From the NCBI GenBank assembly GCA_028023455.1, contig JAQFVV010001010.1:1-64000 (forward strand): 64,000 bases of DNA, given 5' to 3'. A program made the position numbers and the translations under genes. Every line of letters begins with the position of its first letter. Position 1 is the first letter of the stretch. Source of the DNA: Epiperipatus broadwayi (lineage: Eukaryota > Onychophora > Udeonychophora > Euonychophora > Peripatidae). The notes under the pieces are model-generated. The model saw only the letters and a list, made by a program, of their open reading frames with translations, was not told where the DNA came from and did no database searches. Shown in pieces: positions 27,474-38,869 of the stretch.

Positions 27474-27875
27474 AGTATTCAAATTTAATTTTTTGGGGTC
27501 TTTTAAATTTTTCTATTATTTGCCTAGTATTATTTTAATTTTTTTTTTTATTATTTAAAAATTATAATTTATTAATGTGTTTATTAATGTGTTTACATCA
27601 GTATTAGTGTGTATAATATATAAATTATACATGTCTTTCAATATAACATAATAGTTTATATATAATGTAATTTTGGGGCTTGTAAGTATTCAATTTAATT
27701 TTTTTGTATTATTTGCATAGTATTTTAAATATTTCTATTATTTACATAGTTTTATTATTTTTATAAATTATAATTAATTACTGTGTTTGCATTTATATTA
27801 CTGTGTATAGTATATAAATTATACTTATATTTCAAAATAATGTAGTGGTTTATGTACAATGTAATTTGGAGCTCT
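27474..27875 (+). repeat. Diverged tandem duplication of about 0.2 kb
   Basis: 27474-27686 and 27687-27875 share GTATTCAA(A)TTTAATTTTTT at the start, a TATAAATTATAC core and an ATGTAATTT(T)GG end. It lies inside the 1.9-kb block. Confidence 0.75.
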
Positions 27876-28002
27876 GATCAAGTTTGGTAACCTTATTTTA
27901 TAGACATAATTATTCTCAAAAGATTTAATAATTTATTAGCATGTTTATATATGTATTAGTGTATTTATGCTTGCACTTACATGTCTGGGTTTGTATAATA
28001 AG

Positions 28003-28004
<2 letters not shown>

Positions 28005-28057
<53 letters not shown>
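28005..28057. repeat. (AT)n microsatellite
   Basis: Uninterrupted AT of about 53 bp. Confidence 0.95.
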
Positions 28058-28058
<1 letters not shown>

Positions 28059-29016
28059 GGTATTATATAGCAGTGCATTGTAAATATTAATACTGATTAT
28101 CAGATGTACAGAAAGGTTGCAGTTGGTAAAGCAATCACACATTTTACTGGGCATAGTACTATGTGAAAATATAAATTCTTAAAACCAATAAAGAAATGTT
28201 ACAAGTGATGGGTGTAGTGATAGCCACAATGGGTATGTGTACCACATGGAATTGTATGCAGGCAAAGAATCAAATCCTCATTCTTGCCTATGTCTTGGTA
28301 CTCATGCAGTGGAGTCAATAGTTTTGCAACATCTTACATCATGTTATTTTCAAGTTTATAGCTAGCAAATCAGCTATATGCAAATAAATTATATCTATGT
28401 GGGGCAATAAATATAACAAGATAACATCACTGGTGTACGCAAAAATATAAAAGGTCTAGCTGATACTCATTTTATCATTGATATAGACAGTAATAAATTT
28501 AATTTTTAACTTTTGGGTAGACAAGAAGCCAATTTCTATGATGACATATGCGTATCAATCTTCTCAAAATGATTTATTTTGTATCTTTTATTAGAATGAT
28601 TTTTTTTTTCTTATGGAAATCTTGTGATTTGTTAACTTTTGAGGTACAAGATAAAAATGAAGAATTCTTATGCAAATAATTCTGTACATTCTGAAGGTAC
28701 AAATTATCCCAAATATTAGAATTTTATGAGGAATACAACAAATTATAAATGAAGATGTAATTTAAACTTAATTAATGATAAATTAAAAATTATGAACAAA
28801 CAATGAAGTAATAATTTTTTCAGATGTTGAATTTCCTTTTTTTTCTTACCCTTTTAATGGTAATCACTATTTGTTTTAGGCTTATTGTTTTCCTTAATTT
28901 TTCTAGTTTCTGTCGATGTAAAGCTTTTTGCTCTAACATTATGAAAACTGACATTAATATTAAAAATATGTCTCAAGTCAGGTTTTCAAAAATTCAATCT
29001 GGCATCCAAGTCCCTT

Positions 29017-29443
29017 AAACTATTAATGCATAAATGACAAATATATTGTACGCAATATAGAATCAGCTGCAATATATAGAATGATGGTATTGCCACCTGC
29101 TTCAACTTCAATTAATATATATATATATATATATATATTCATCAATAAAGCAGATCATGGATAATGTGACATTGTTTTTAAAAAGCTTATATTTACAAAA
29201 ATGTAATACAGAGAATGTACCAATAGCTCAAATAAGCTCTTAATTGATAAGTGTGATAAGAGAAAATATTTAAAATCTCTGTATACTATAATTATATATA
29301 AATATACTACAAGTAATTTATTTAAATTATTTCCTAAATTTATCCAGATGTGTATTCTCATATTAATTCTACATTTATAATTGTGTAACCTAGATTATGT
29401 ATATTATATTAAAAGATCAATATATATATAATTTAACTTGAAA
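29017..29443 (+). repeat. Segmental duplication, left copy, part B
   Basis: Homologous to about 33965-34211: shared ATAAATGACAA, CAATATAGAATCAG and a long nearly identical stretch from AAATATACTACAAGT to ATTCTACATTTATAAT. A region unique to this copy (about 29140-29280) interrupts the match. Confidence 0.75.
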
Positions 29444-29456
29444 CTATGATGAAATA

Positions 29457-29840
29457 ATGTTTTCCTGAAGGTTTGTGATGATGGTGTTCTAGCTTTTTTT
29501 TTTATGTTGGACTACTATGGTAAAATAGTGTTTTCCTGAAGGTTTATAATGATGGTGTTCTAGTTGTTTTTTATGTTGGACTACTATGATGAAATAGTGT
29601 TTTCCTGAAATTTTGTGATGTTGGTGTTCTAGCTGCATTTTTATGTTTAACTATTTCCATCATTTAATATGTGTGTTGAATGTCTTTAGAAAAGTTTAAC
29701 AGATGGTGCATATACTAACCTGTTTGCTGTGATATTACTAATAGTTGAATGTATTTGAAATATTTAAATAAAATTAAACTATTCTAAAGACATTCAACAT
29801 ACATATTAGATGATGGAAATAGTCCAACATAAAAATACAG
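29457..29840 (+). mobile_element. Fold-back element with 13-bp target duplication and extra head units
   Basis: Flanked by CTATGATGAAATA at 29444-29456 and 29841-29853; the paralogous locus at 34212-34224 has a single CTAAGATGAGATA, i.e. an empty site. Inside, the first part is three units of about 70 bp (starting 29443, 29514, 29583), each beginning with the target-like ACTATGATGAAATA and GTGTTTTCCTGAA. The last unit runs into inverted arms: about 29631-29698 pairs with about 29775-29840 (TATTTCCATCAT...ATGATGGAAATA; AATGTCTTTAG...CTAAAGACATT). Related to the copy at 48340-48910. Confidence 0.7.
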
Positions 29841-29885
29841 CTATGATGAAATAGCTATAGGTAAAAACTAAAGAAGAAAAAAAAC

Positions 29886-30005
29886 ATTAATCACTAGTAG
29901 TATTTTTAATTATATTCATAACCATTTTCAACTAAGCTGATTTAATTAAGTCATTTAGTTGAAAATGATTATGAATATAATTAAAAGTACTACTAATGAT
30001 TAAAG
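29886..30005. repeat. Palindrome with about 50-bp arms
   Basis: The left arm, from TTAATCACTAGTAG to TTTTCAACTAA, and the right arm, from TTAGTTGAAAA to CTACTAATGATTAA, are inverted copies with a few mismatches around a spacer of about 22 bp. Confidence 0.85.
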
Positions 30006-30642
30006 TTTATATTAGAATTTATTTTATTATTTACTATTATATATAGTGTAGTCATAACAATGGTTATGCTACAATGCAAAGAAAAAATGTATTTAATAAA
30101 AACTCATAAAAACTGATTAATCAATATACAAACTATTATGTACATGTGTGCATGTATATGCATGTCACTGAAAAAATAAAAGTGTAAACTGCTTAAAGGT
30201 TATAATAAAAATTAATTCATACAATATTAATAAAGATTATTAAAAGTTATTTTTCAATATGTCAAATAATGGAATGATAATAATACTGTAAAGGATGAAA
30301 TAAAAATACTTGATGCATAAAAAATTTTGTAGTCTTTTTTTAAAAAAAAAAAAGAATAAAATTATACATTCAAACTTTATCTAATCTGCTTTCCAAATGG
30401 AAATTTTAATTAAACAACTTGTCCATTTTTATAGAAAATTTGATGATGGATTTAAATCTAGTATTATAATATATATATATTAATTATGATTGTCTGTGCT
30501 GACTGGTGCTAATGATTATATATAAGCCCATTTAGCCTTGATCATTTTTACACGTTTTTATTTAAATAATACTTTGGAAGCAATTTGAAAATTATAATTG
30601 CAGTTTGTGTTATAATTGGCTGTTTAACAATCTGCATTCCTG
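30006..30642. other. Unassigned AT-rich region
   Basis: Nothing recognised. Confidence 0.4.
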
Positions 30643-31200
30643 ACCACATACATGTGAAGAAAATGATTTCCATTATACATATTTCATGTTTAACAAGTAC
30701 TCATCAGTTGGACTGAAGCATCATCTGTCACACAATATATAATCAATGCTTGGATTATATTAAGATAGGAAATCTTCAAACATTAATAGATAGGCTTTAA
30801 TCATACTCACTGTACAACTCTTCAGCCATCAGTGTCATTAAAAATCCACTGATATCATGTCACCATGTGTATGATAACAAAATTAGCAAACAATAGCTTT
30901 GAACATGTCATTATCACATTTTCAATGATATGGATTGCTGAAGATTTGAACAATGGATAAGATTGAAGCCTATCCATTAAAGGTTGAAGATTTGATATCT
31001 TAATATAAACTGAGCATGATTATATATATATATGAAAAATGATCTGGTATAAGCGATGAGTACTGGTTCAGCATGAAATATGTATATTAGAGATCATTTA
31101 TCTTTTTTACATGTATATGGTCATGTGTATTGATTGCATAAGATGGAATAAATGACTTAAGAGAGCCTAAAATTCCAGGTTCAAATCCTCTCTAATTTAG
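30643..31200 (+). mobile_element. Fold-back element (family alpha) with tRNA-like right end
   Basis: About 30643-30870 and 30875-31130 are diverged inverted copies over nearly their whole length. Shared elements, one strand against the other, include ATACATATTTCATG, AGTACTCATC and TATATTAAGATA. Immediately to the right (31135-31200) an AGGTTCAAATCCTC stretch resembles a Pol III B box, suggesting tRNA ancestry of the terminal part. Two relatives occur at 47684-47960 and 49806-50190. No protein is encoded, so it is presumably non-autonomous. Confidence 0.65.
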
Positions 31201-32021
31201 AATTTCTTAATTTGAATTATAGATGCTATAAATAGTTTGCTCATTAATACCCGTATACATTTGATATTTTACATATTTAAGAAATTTAAATCTTACTGAA
31301 AAAAATATTTCAACAACCACCTTTTACAGAATCCTCAACTATTACTAGCATCATTAGTACATGAATGACCTTTAGTTCTAGAAGAACCTTGAGACTTCAA
31401 TAATTTTTTTCATAATATAGTGAAATGATCTTTTATTACTTTGTTCATGATAGCATAAAATTATACGATCTATTTAATGACGGATAATGAAACAAACTTA
31501 AAATGGCAAAATAAACAGACCATAAATATTTTAGTCCAGAGCAATAATTATTATAGCCCAAAATTTAACGTAAAATAATGTTTGAGGTTGGTTTTTATAA
31601 TTAACTTTTATAAATAAACATTCATTAATACCACAGAATAAATGAATTGTACATCAATAGGCAATAAATCAAGAGTATAATAGCATATTCACAAATAGGT
31701 AATATTTTCTCTGCCTATTTTTATGTACTATTGTGGATCATATAATAATCTATTTTTATAATTGATTATTACTTCCATAACTATTAAGTGCGATTGGCAG
31801 AGTCCATCTGGAAGATATAGTACTTTTATTCAGAATTACACATATTGTTCATTTAGATAGATTTATAAACATCAGAGTTCCAAGAATATGTGGATTCAAT
31901 CCATTTTTTATCTTTGTCAACATTTAGAATGCTTTTTATTCATAACCTAATTGAAGGTGATTTACTCTCTTTGTTTACATATATAATGACCTATGTTTAA
32001 TGTTTATATATGCTTAAGTGA
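31201..32021. other. Unassigned AT-rich region
   Basis: Nothing recognised. Confidence 0.4.
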
Positions 32022-32152
32022 GTTTTACATATGAATACCAGTAGGCAAATATAGTACATATTTTAGTCATGTAAATCTACAATAATTCAAGAATAAAGTT
32101 TGGAAATCATCATCATTCATATAAATAATTAAATCGCATGCATTGTCATTAA
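32022..32152 (+). repeat. Segmental duplication, right copy, part A (left piece)
   Basis: Matches 26755-26930. It ends at GTCATTAAT, where the left copy continues and this copy switches to Penelope-derived DNA. Confidence 0.7.
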
Positions 32153-32247
32153 TATATATATGTGTGTGTTGATATGAAGATTTTCACAGGTTACATATAT
32201 AAAAGACATATTTTGCAGTTTCATCCATGTTAAAAAATTTAAATATT

Positions 32248-32296
32248 GATATACAGATGTTTCAACTTGATCACACAAGTCATCCACTGGGTTATA
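32248..32296 (-). ncRNA. Hammerhead-like motif, degenerate, in Penelope 3' region
   Basis: Lies about 100 bp downstream of the minus-strand endonuclease relic. On the minus strand a 6-bp hairpin GACTTG/CAAGTT (one wobble) is followed directly by GAAAC and ATC, preceded by CAGTGGAT. The order matches a hammerhead ribozyme, but the 5' core is not CUGANGA and stem I is poor, so it is probably inactive or not a ribozyme. Homologous to 10982-11030. Confidence 0.35.
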
Positions 32297-32394
32297 AAAG
32301 GTAGAAAGATGGTTGTAGAGGCACTACAATCACTGATTTGAAAAAAATGTTAAAGTTCCACCAATAGCAAAAATGTTAAATTAAGAATGTTTTT

Positions 32395-33303
32395 TTAAAA
32401 AATCTTTCCAAATAGGAGGAAGTTTGCATGTATCATCTCACTTATTGATACAATATGGCCTTTTAAGTATCTCAATGGCCTCTCTAATTTTGCACTGGTA
32501 GAGATTATCACATCTGGATAGGATACTGGTACTAAAAAATCAATTTTATGACCTGAATCTATAGTATGGAGTGAGTGTGCTGATGATGATGAATGTTGTT
32601 TAACTGCATTAGCATGCTCATCTCTCTGACACTGATGCAATGATTATTCATACCTATGTAAGAAGCTTTACAATTTTTATATGAGATTTGATAAACACCA
32701 TGAGATTCAAGAGGCATTGAACCCTTAGTCTTTGTTATTATATTGCTGATCTTTTGATGAATAGAAATGCTGTATCTATATTATAGGACTTTAATATATA
32801 TCCAATACTGTCTGTAGTTCCTTTTACATATGGAACACAAATTCTAATAGCTGATTTATCATCTTTTTGTTTCCTATTTTGTCCATTTTGGGCTTGAAAT
32901 AAGGCTTTTTTATAAATTTATAATTATAACTGTTTGCTAATAAAACACTATTAATGTGATTTATTTCTTCTTTCAGATGTGTCTTATCTGAAAGGTTAAT
33001 TGCTCTATTTAAAAGTGTTTTGGTTACAAAAACTATCTGAGTTGGGTGATGATGGGAATGGAAATGTAAATATCTGTATGTATGTATTCTTTCTGTAAAT
33101 CGAAAAAGATAAACTATTTGGTGTTCTGGTGACTAGAACATCAAGAAAAGGGAGTTTTCCATCAGACTCTGTTTCATTGTAAATTTAATATGAGGATGCA
33201 CATTATTTAAATGTAAGAAAAAAATCATCTAATTTATTTTTTCCATGTTGCCATATGACAAAAGTGTCATCTAGGTATCTGAGCCAAATGAGAAGTTTTA
33301 AAG
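32395..33303 (-). pseudogene. Penelope-like RT C-terminus and GIY-YIG endonuclease relic
   Basis: The minus strand from 33303 reads IWLRYLDDTFVIWQHG, with the YxDD catalytic motif at 33266-33277, then ESDGKLPFLDVLVTR (about 33125-33160) and VYRK-like IYRKNTY, all hallmarks of Penelope-like reverse transcriptases. Further on come IRICVPYVKGTTDS and GVYQISYKNCKASYIG, the latter being the start of the GIY-YIG endonuclease. After a frame change the segment at 32395-32640 gives EHANAVKQHS...HSLHTIDSGHKIDF and RYLKGHIVSISEMI, matching the later parts of that domain. Several stops and shifts show it is dead. The encoded protein would have combined cDNA synthesis with target cleavage. Confidence 0.85.
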
Positions 33304-33306
33304 ATA

Positions 33307-33636
33307 TATCATATTTTTTGTGATTATATGCTATCATATATAGGGGAATCTAGGTTCAGTATTGAGAAGAGAGTGAGGGAGCATGAATTTTTATATAATC
33401 ATGTAAAAAGTAAAAATAATGGTGATTTAATGTCTCCTTCAGTTTTCTTTGAACATGAAAAATCATATAAATATAAATTTAAATTTGATTTTGAAAATGT
33501 GGAAGTTCTTCATGGAGAGAGAAATCATAATAAAAGAAAAATTAAGAAGGCAATTTTTATAAATAGGAATAAAATGCATTTAGTAAATAAACAAGCTGCT
33601 AACATTAAAATACCAGATTCGTGGAATTTGAATTGA
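33307..33636 (+). pseudogene. Penelope-like GIY-YIG endonuclease domain (open, fragmentary)
   Basis: An open frame (ATG 33328) of 102 residues with upstream in-frame codons reads FCDYMLSYIGESRFSIEKRVREHE at its start, i.e. the YIG motif, the conserved Arg of KRVREH and, later, HGERNHNKRKIKKAIFI with the conserved Glu/Asn region, ending IPDSWNLN before TGA. This is the C-terminal endonuclease of a Penelope-like element, lacking its reverse transcriptase, so only a 3' fragment was inserted. It differs from the adjacent minus-strand relic and matches the family at 46740-47110. A T-rich run follows at 33653-33668. Confidence 0.8.
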
Positions 33637-33789
33637 TGAAGTTTGCTTCTGCTTTTTTTTTTTTTTTTGTTCTTTAATTTAATCGCAATTGAGGCAGGTT
33701 TAAGAAATTAACCAAAGTACTTCTGTGAATTTAAGGATTGTTTATAATAGTTTGTTACCAGTTAAAATTATTATTTTTATTATAATTAC

Positions 33790-34240
33790 AATATATATAA
33801 CTACAGCACATAAATAATTATTAAATATATTATAAACATGTCTCAAACAGATGCATAAATTATCATTATAATATATTATAAATCTGCTTTAAAATATATA
33901 AGCAATTGAGGCGCTTAAAGCATTCTTCATTTTCTAATATTAAAAAACTTATTTGATACATTAATGGATAAATGACAATGTATTATACACAATATAGAAT
34001 CAGATTTAATAAATGTATTGATGGTATCGCCTTTACTTCAACTATATCCATATATATATATATATACTTGTGCCACATATACTATAAGTATATATAAATA
34101 TACTACAAGTCATTCATTTAAATTATTTCCTAAATTTATCCAGATGTGTATTCTCATATTAATTCTACATTTATAATTTTATAACCTGATAAAAAATGAT
34201 TTAACTTAAAACTAAGATGAGATAGCTTTAGGTGCAAACT
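33790..34240 (+). repeat. Segmental duplication, right copy, parts A (end) and B
   Basis: 33790-33965 matches 26985-27127, and 33965-34211 matches 29017-29443; both pieces are adjacent here without the 1.9-kb block. The empty site for the fold-back element is at 34212-34224. Confidence 0.75.
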
Positions 34241-34707
34241 GAAGAAAAAAAAAATCTCATTACAATTTTAGCCCCCAAATTTCACTCTCTCATTTTAAAA
34301 CTGAATAATAAACAAACCATATTTAACTACTTCCTTAAACAAATTTATATATATATTAGTTTTAGCATATAAGTAAATAATTATTAATTCAAATAAAATG
34401 GCAATATGCAATTTGTAAATGACAAAAAAATAAAAAAATATTCTTTAGGTATATATATATATAAAACAAAGGAAAATTATTTTTGAAATTATGCAAAGTT
34501 TATCAAGTTTATAAACTTAAAATGACTTTAATAATTCCTTACTATTAATGAAGAGGTTGGCCTTTTGTATTACAATTTGGTATTGGATAGTATCCACAAC
34601 ATTTAATTGCTACAATATAAATACTTATTTCTTTTATATATATATTTCATCATTCTGTGTCAGATAAAATACTTACTGTAAGTTTATTATAAAGGATCCT
34701 TGATATT
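34241..34707. other. Unassigned AT-rich region
   Basis: Nothing recognised. Confidence 0.4.
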
Positions 34708-34715
34708 CCATAGCT

Positions 34716-35147
34716 CAGGTGTCCCCAAGCCTATTCCCGTGGGCATGGCGCCCACAGACCATTTTACATGTGCCCGCCACTATCCGAACACACATGATAA
34801 AAAATTATTTATCTGATACAAATAAATTTAATTTTTAAAATTTCTTATAAATTATTGTATTATATTGTAATCAAATTGTAGGTCATACTATACTTTTACA
34901 GCATAAAAATATAAACGTTAATTATATGTTAAAATTTTATTTTTGAAATAAATATTTTTTTGTACATTATGTGTATTATTAACAATATCCAACTATAAAT
35001 TTACACTGAAAAAATAAATGGTGCCCGCCATCTGGTTGCAAAAAATAAATGTTGTCCTGCCATCTGGTTGAAAAAAATAAATGGTGCCCACCACCTGGCC
35101 AATATTATAGAATGTGCTCTTAAGTGCAAAAAGGTTGGAGACCCCTG
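34716..35147. mobile_element. Non-autonomous hAT transposon (432 bp) with 8-bp target duplications
   Basis: Bounded by perfect 8-bp direct repeats CCATAGCT (34708-34715 and 35148-35155). Termini are imperfect inverted repeats, CAGGTGTCCCCAAGCC and, from the other strand, CAGGGGTCTCCAACCT, the classic hAT end. There is no transposase ORF. About 35007-35097 holds three tandem units of about 31 bp starting AAAAAATAAATG and ending CATCTGG-like. The element is more GC-rich at the ends than its host DNA. Confidence 0.93.
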
Positions 35148-35155
35148 CCATAGCT

Positions 35156-35925
35156 TGTATTGTAGATGTAAATAGTAGAACTATATTTATCATAACAATG
35201 GGATTTTCACATTACAAATAAATAGTGATTAACTCTTAACTAAGTAGTTGCTATCTGAAATCATTTTTCATGAAATCAGCTCTTTGAATATGTTGAAATA
35301 TAAACAAATTGGCAATGAATTAGAAAGTGTTTCAGTCCATTTAAAAAGATGAGTATTTATAGCAATGTAGATTATAATTACTTTTTTGATGCATATAGAA
35401 AATATCAAAAATGAAGACCAAGAAAAATAAGATGAATTTACTTATTTAGCCAGACTATTTATATTAAATTTTCATCCACAAGAATGTTAATATTTTAATT
35501 ATTAAAAAAATTGTATAACAAATAGGTTTTTTTTTTAAATTAACAATAAAGCAAACTATACATATAGTGTATTCTAGTTACAAATTATTCATAATAAGAT
35601 TATGACTACCATCTGAATTAGTTAGTTTTTTGTAATGGATAACATAAAAATATAGTTTGATTTTAATTTTTTAATGCTAATTACTTAATGTTAAAATTAA
35701 CTTGTTATTATATTAAAATTAAATAATTTATTGAAACTGCTAACATAAAAAAGCAATGCATATAATTCATTTTATTTTAGGATATTTTTGATTTTAATTA
35801 TTCTCTGTTAAAATAAATATTTCTCATTTCATTTTAATTTTAATTCAGAGAATCTTTATTTTAATTATTTTTTACCTTAGTTTCACTTTAATTAAACTTT
35901 TAAAAATCTTTATATATATATTTTT
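35156..35925. other. Unassigned AT-rich region
   Basis: Nothing recognised. Confidence 0.4.
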
Positions 35926-36028
35926 TCATATGTCATAGTATTGGCCAGGAGGCAAACCCACAACCATCTGCAACCAACTACTTGCTTGCAAGGCAGCTGT
36001 GATGATTTCTTGGCTAACAATGCTTGAC
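35926..36028 (-). mobile_element. tRNA-derived SINE, diverged
   Basis: On the minus strand it reads GTCAAGCATTGTTAGCC, an anticodon-arm-like CTGCCTTGCAAGCA, a B box GTGGGTTTGCCTCC, then a short tail CTATGACATATGA plus A-run. Related to the copies at 55160, 55902 and 56973; B-box changes suggest an older insertion. Confidence 0.75.
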
Positions 36029-36309
36029 ATCTTTATATTTTCTTTTAACAAAGAACTAAATATGAATGAATATATATATTTCTTTAAAATTAAATTAAAA
36101 TTCTCTCTATAAAGTTTGTTGTGATTTGAACTGACTCAAGTAGTATCGTTCACACTATGACATTATCTAGAGATTTTATTATTAATGACAGTTTAGTAAA
36201 ATAGTGTAACAAACAGCTGAGGGTGTGTGTAAATTTTATCTATATATAAACAACACATTATATATAAACAACACATAGTTATATTAGTTTAAAAGAATTT
36301 AGTTTTTTA

Positions 36310-37185
36310 TGACCGGTTGAACCGAATTATTTCATCTTTTGGCTAATTCGCCCCCTAGTGAATTTTTTCATGAGTATTATACTTAAAATGCATATAAAAC
36401 ATTATATTTTAGTATAATAATTTTTTTGGAAAAATTCCAAGCTAAAAGATGGGAAAGTCAAAATTCCCACTCTTACAATGGACATAAACCCCACCCTGAC
36501 ATGTTCAGCCATTGTCTCTTGCCAAAGCTGTAAAACATTTGGCAATCTATGACATTGCAGTTTCTAATGACACAAAACATGTTTATTTGCAAATTTATTA
36601 CAGTTTAATTTTTTTAAAAATAATTTGCACTATATTTATTAGATATCAAAAAATATAAATTATTAATAACTTATTTTGACTTGAAATATTTTATTTTCAA
36701 AAATATATTGTTATATTAGCAGCTAATGTAAATATGGCTTGAAGCAAATTAGAAGACAAGCTATGCTGTAAATAATCTATTTCATTTATGAGTAAAAAAA
36801 ATATCAAAGAAAATATTGTAATTTTGCAATAAATATTCAAAAAAATTAAATATTTAAAGCATAAATTATTAGATATAAGAGAAATAAATAATTATTCAAT
36901 TTAAATGTTTAAAAATAATAAAAATTAAGAAATATTCCATTGATTTTATAAACTGAAAATAATCTTTCAAGAAATGATGAAGTGTAACATCTTTGTTTTG
37001 ATTACAATCTCATTTTTTTTAATATTTACAGAAACAAAATGTGAACATTTAAAATTTATTTCAGTAGTAACCAAAAATATCTATCAAATGAAGTCAAATT
37101 TATTATTTTCTGAAAAGAAAAAATCATTTTATCATATATTTTACATTGATGTGTGAGACAAAGAAAAATGTCCTGTTGAAATGTA
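36310..37185 (+). repeat. Unclassified interspersed repeat (family R), copy A
   Basis: Homologous over about 0.85 kb to 58325-59165 (same strand) and partly to 43790-44480 (same) and 45600-46560 (inverted). Shared landmarks are TTTTGGCTAATTC, TTAATAACTTATTTTGACT, ATATTAGCAGCTAA, AAAAATATCTATCAAATGA and the 3' end GTGAGACAAAGAAA. The open frame at 36974-37156 lies inside the repeat, is not kept open in copy D, and is not supported as a gene. Confidence 0.8.
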
Positions 37186-38869
37186 AGAAGCTTGATGCTG
37201 CAATTTGGAATGGTTAAAGTTATAAAAAAAGAAAACCCTAAAAAGTTGTATCATGTAATGAAATGTATTATGCAAAATTAAAAATATTAAAATTATAAAG
37301 TAATGAAGGGAAAGAAAGAAAAAATAATTAATTCATTTAAGTTTTCTATAGGCATGCAAATGAAATGCATACTTTTTTTTTTATAAAAAAGTACTATATC
37401 TTATGAGTCTTCTATAAGAGGCTTAACAGAATAATTATTTTATATTTGTAATAATTTTGATCATAAATAATGATAATTTATTGAAAATTATATACAATTA
37501 AAATCAGAAAAGCTATAGAATAAATTTAAAGATTAGTTATGATTTTTTTTCTATTTCTTTTTTCTTTCTTCTTTCCAGCAACATAAATAAAAACTATTTT
37601 ATAATTATTTAGGAAACAATTATTACTAAAATCTAAATATGAAATAAACATCTTTTTTTCTGTAATTAAAATACTCTATTGTATTCAAATTTGAGATAAC
37701 AATGTTTTGGAAAATATTCCAAAGTAAATTAATCAAGAGTTAAATAATGTATTCAATTTGAGAAACACATTTATAAAAATAACAAAAATAAATATCCTTA
37801 AAGGTTCAGGATCATGGTATATGCTAAATTTTTTGTAATGCAAAAGTATAATAAGTCTGAAAACAATAGCAATTTTTACTTGAATCAGAGAGTATAGTAG
37901 TCCAAGTTGATTATAAAAGAGAGGGAAAATGTCAAAAAATAGAGTGGTTGTTAATAGCAAAAAAGCATAAAATATGAAAGAGTATAACCAGTCAAAGAAT
38001 AAGTTTGATGTGATAAGTGCTGTAACTTTACTCTAATTTAAAAAGAAGACTGCTAGTGAAAATCATTTTCTTCAAGATTCCTGTGGGATGTTGCTAATTA
38101 ATTTATGACTGTATTAAAAATTATATTTTAATGCTACTTCTGATTCAACAATTATGATGATATTTTTACCAGAAGACTGTTTCCTATATGCAAACAAAAC
38201 CATAGTCAGACTAGACAAACATCTGTAACTGTGTGACTTTATCCAGATATGAATATTGATTTAAAATGGGTTACAATTTTACCTGCTTACAAGAAGAAAA
38301 TGATACTTGAATAAAAAAGAGAACTTTTCCATAAGACCTATCATGTATTTCTTTATAGTAAAATTTATTTCCTTGGTCTACAGAGATAAAAAAATGAATT
38401 TTAAAAACACTATTACCAAAGATATAAGTAACAATTAGAATGTAAGCTTACAATATTAATAAAAATCCATATTTAAAAATATTTATTATAGATGTAAAAT
38501 TTTTATTTTATTTTTGAATTTAAGATTATAATTCTTATTACTAAGGGTTTATGTATATTCATAATTGCATTTAAATTTAATGATTATGATCATTTGTTAA
38601 TTTTAATATTTTATATTTTATTTATTTTATGATATTAATGTAATTGCAAATATATAAGCAACAATCATTTATATTATTTATTTTATAATAATAAAGTATT
38701 GTATTCTTTTGTAAAAAAATAAAATTATTTTGCTGTTTGAACTCATTTTAAACATATACAAATAACATAGCACTAAACCTTAAAAGTCATGTAAATCCTT
38801 TGGGGAAATGTTAAGGTAACAAATGCACACAACTTTATAATTAAGTAAAAAGATAAAATGTTGTTGCTA
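37186..38869. other. Unassigned AT-rich region
   Basis: No gene, RNA or shared repeat recognised. Confidence 0.4.

Larger units (their letters stand above)
27124..29020. mobile_element. 1.9-kb block absent from the right copy of the duplication
   Basis: In the right copy the sequence passes directly from part A to part B (ACATTAATGGATAAATGAC near 33957-33975). Here the same join is interrupted by about 1.9 kb flanked by ACTAATGGCAT and ATTAATGCAT, which look like a diverged target duplication. The block contains a 0.2-kb tandem duplication and an (AT)n tract but no protein I recognise. Either an unclassified insertion here or a deletion in the right copy would explain it; the direct flanking repeat favours insertion. 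Confidence 0.5.
32153..33789. mobile_element. Composite Penelope-like insertion, two relics head to head
   Basis: Interrupts the segmental duplication. The left 1.15 kb is a 5'-truncated Penelope-like relic on the minus strand; from about 33307 a second, different Penelope family reads outward on the plus strand. Truncated and inverted partial copies are a known feature of Penelope-like insertions. No clear target duplication was seen. Confidence 0.75.

Noticed and set aside
31135-31200. Functional tRNA gene near AGGTTCAAATCCTC
   Set aside because: No complete cloverleaf; it fits a tRNA-derived end of a fold-back repeat.
36974-37156. 60-residue frame with a signal-peptide-like start
   Set aside because: It lies inside family R, and the homologous stretch in copy D is not an intact frame.
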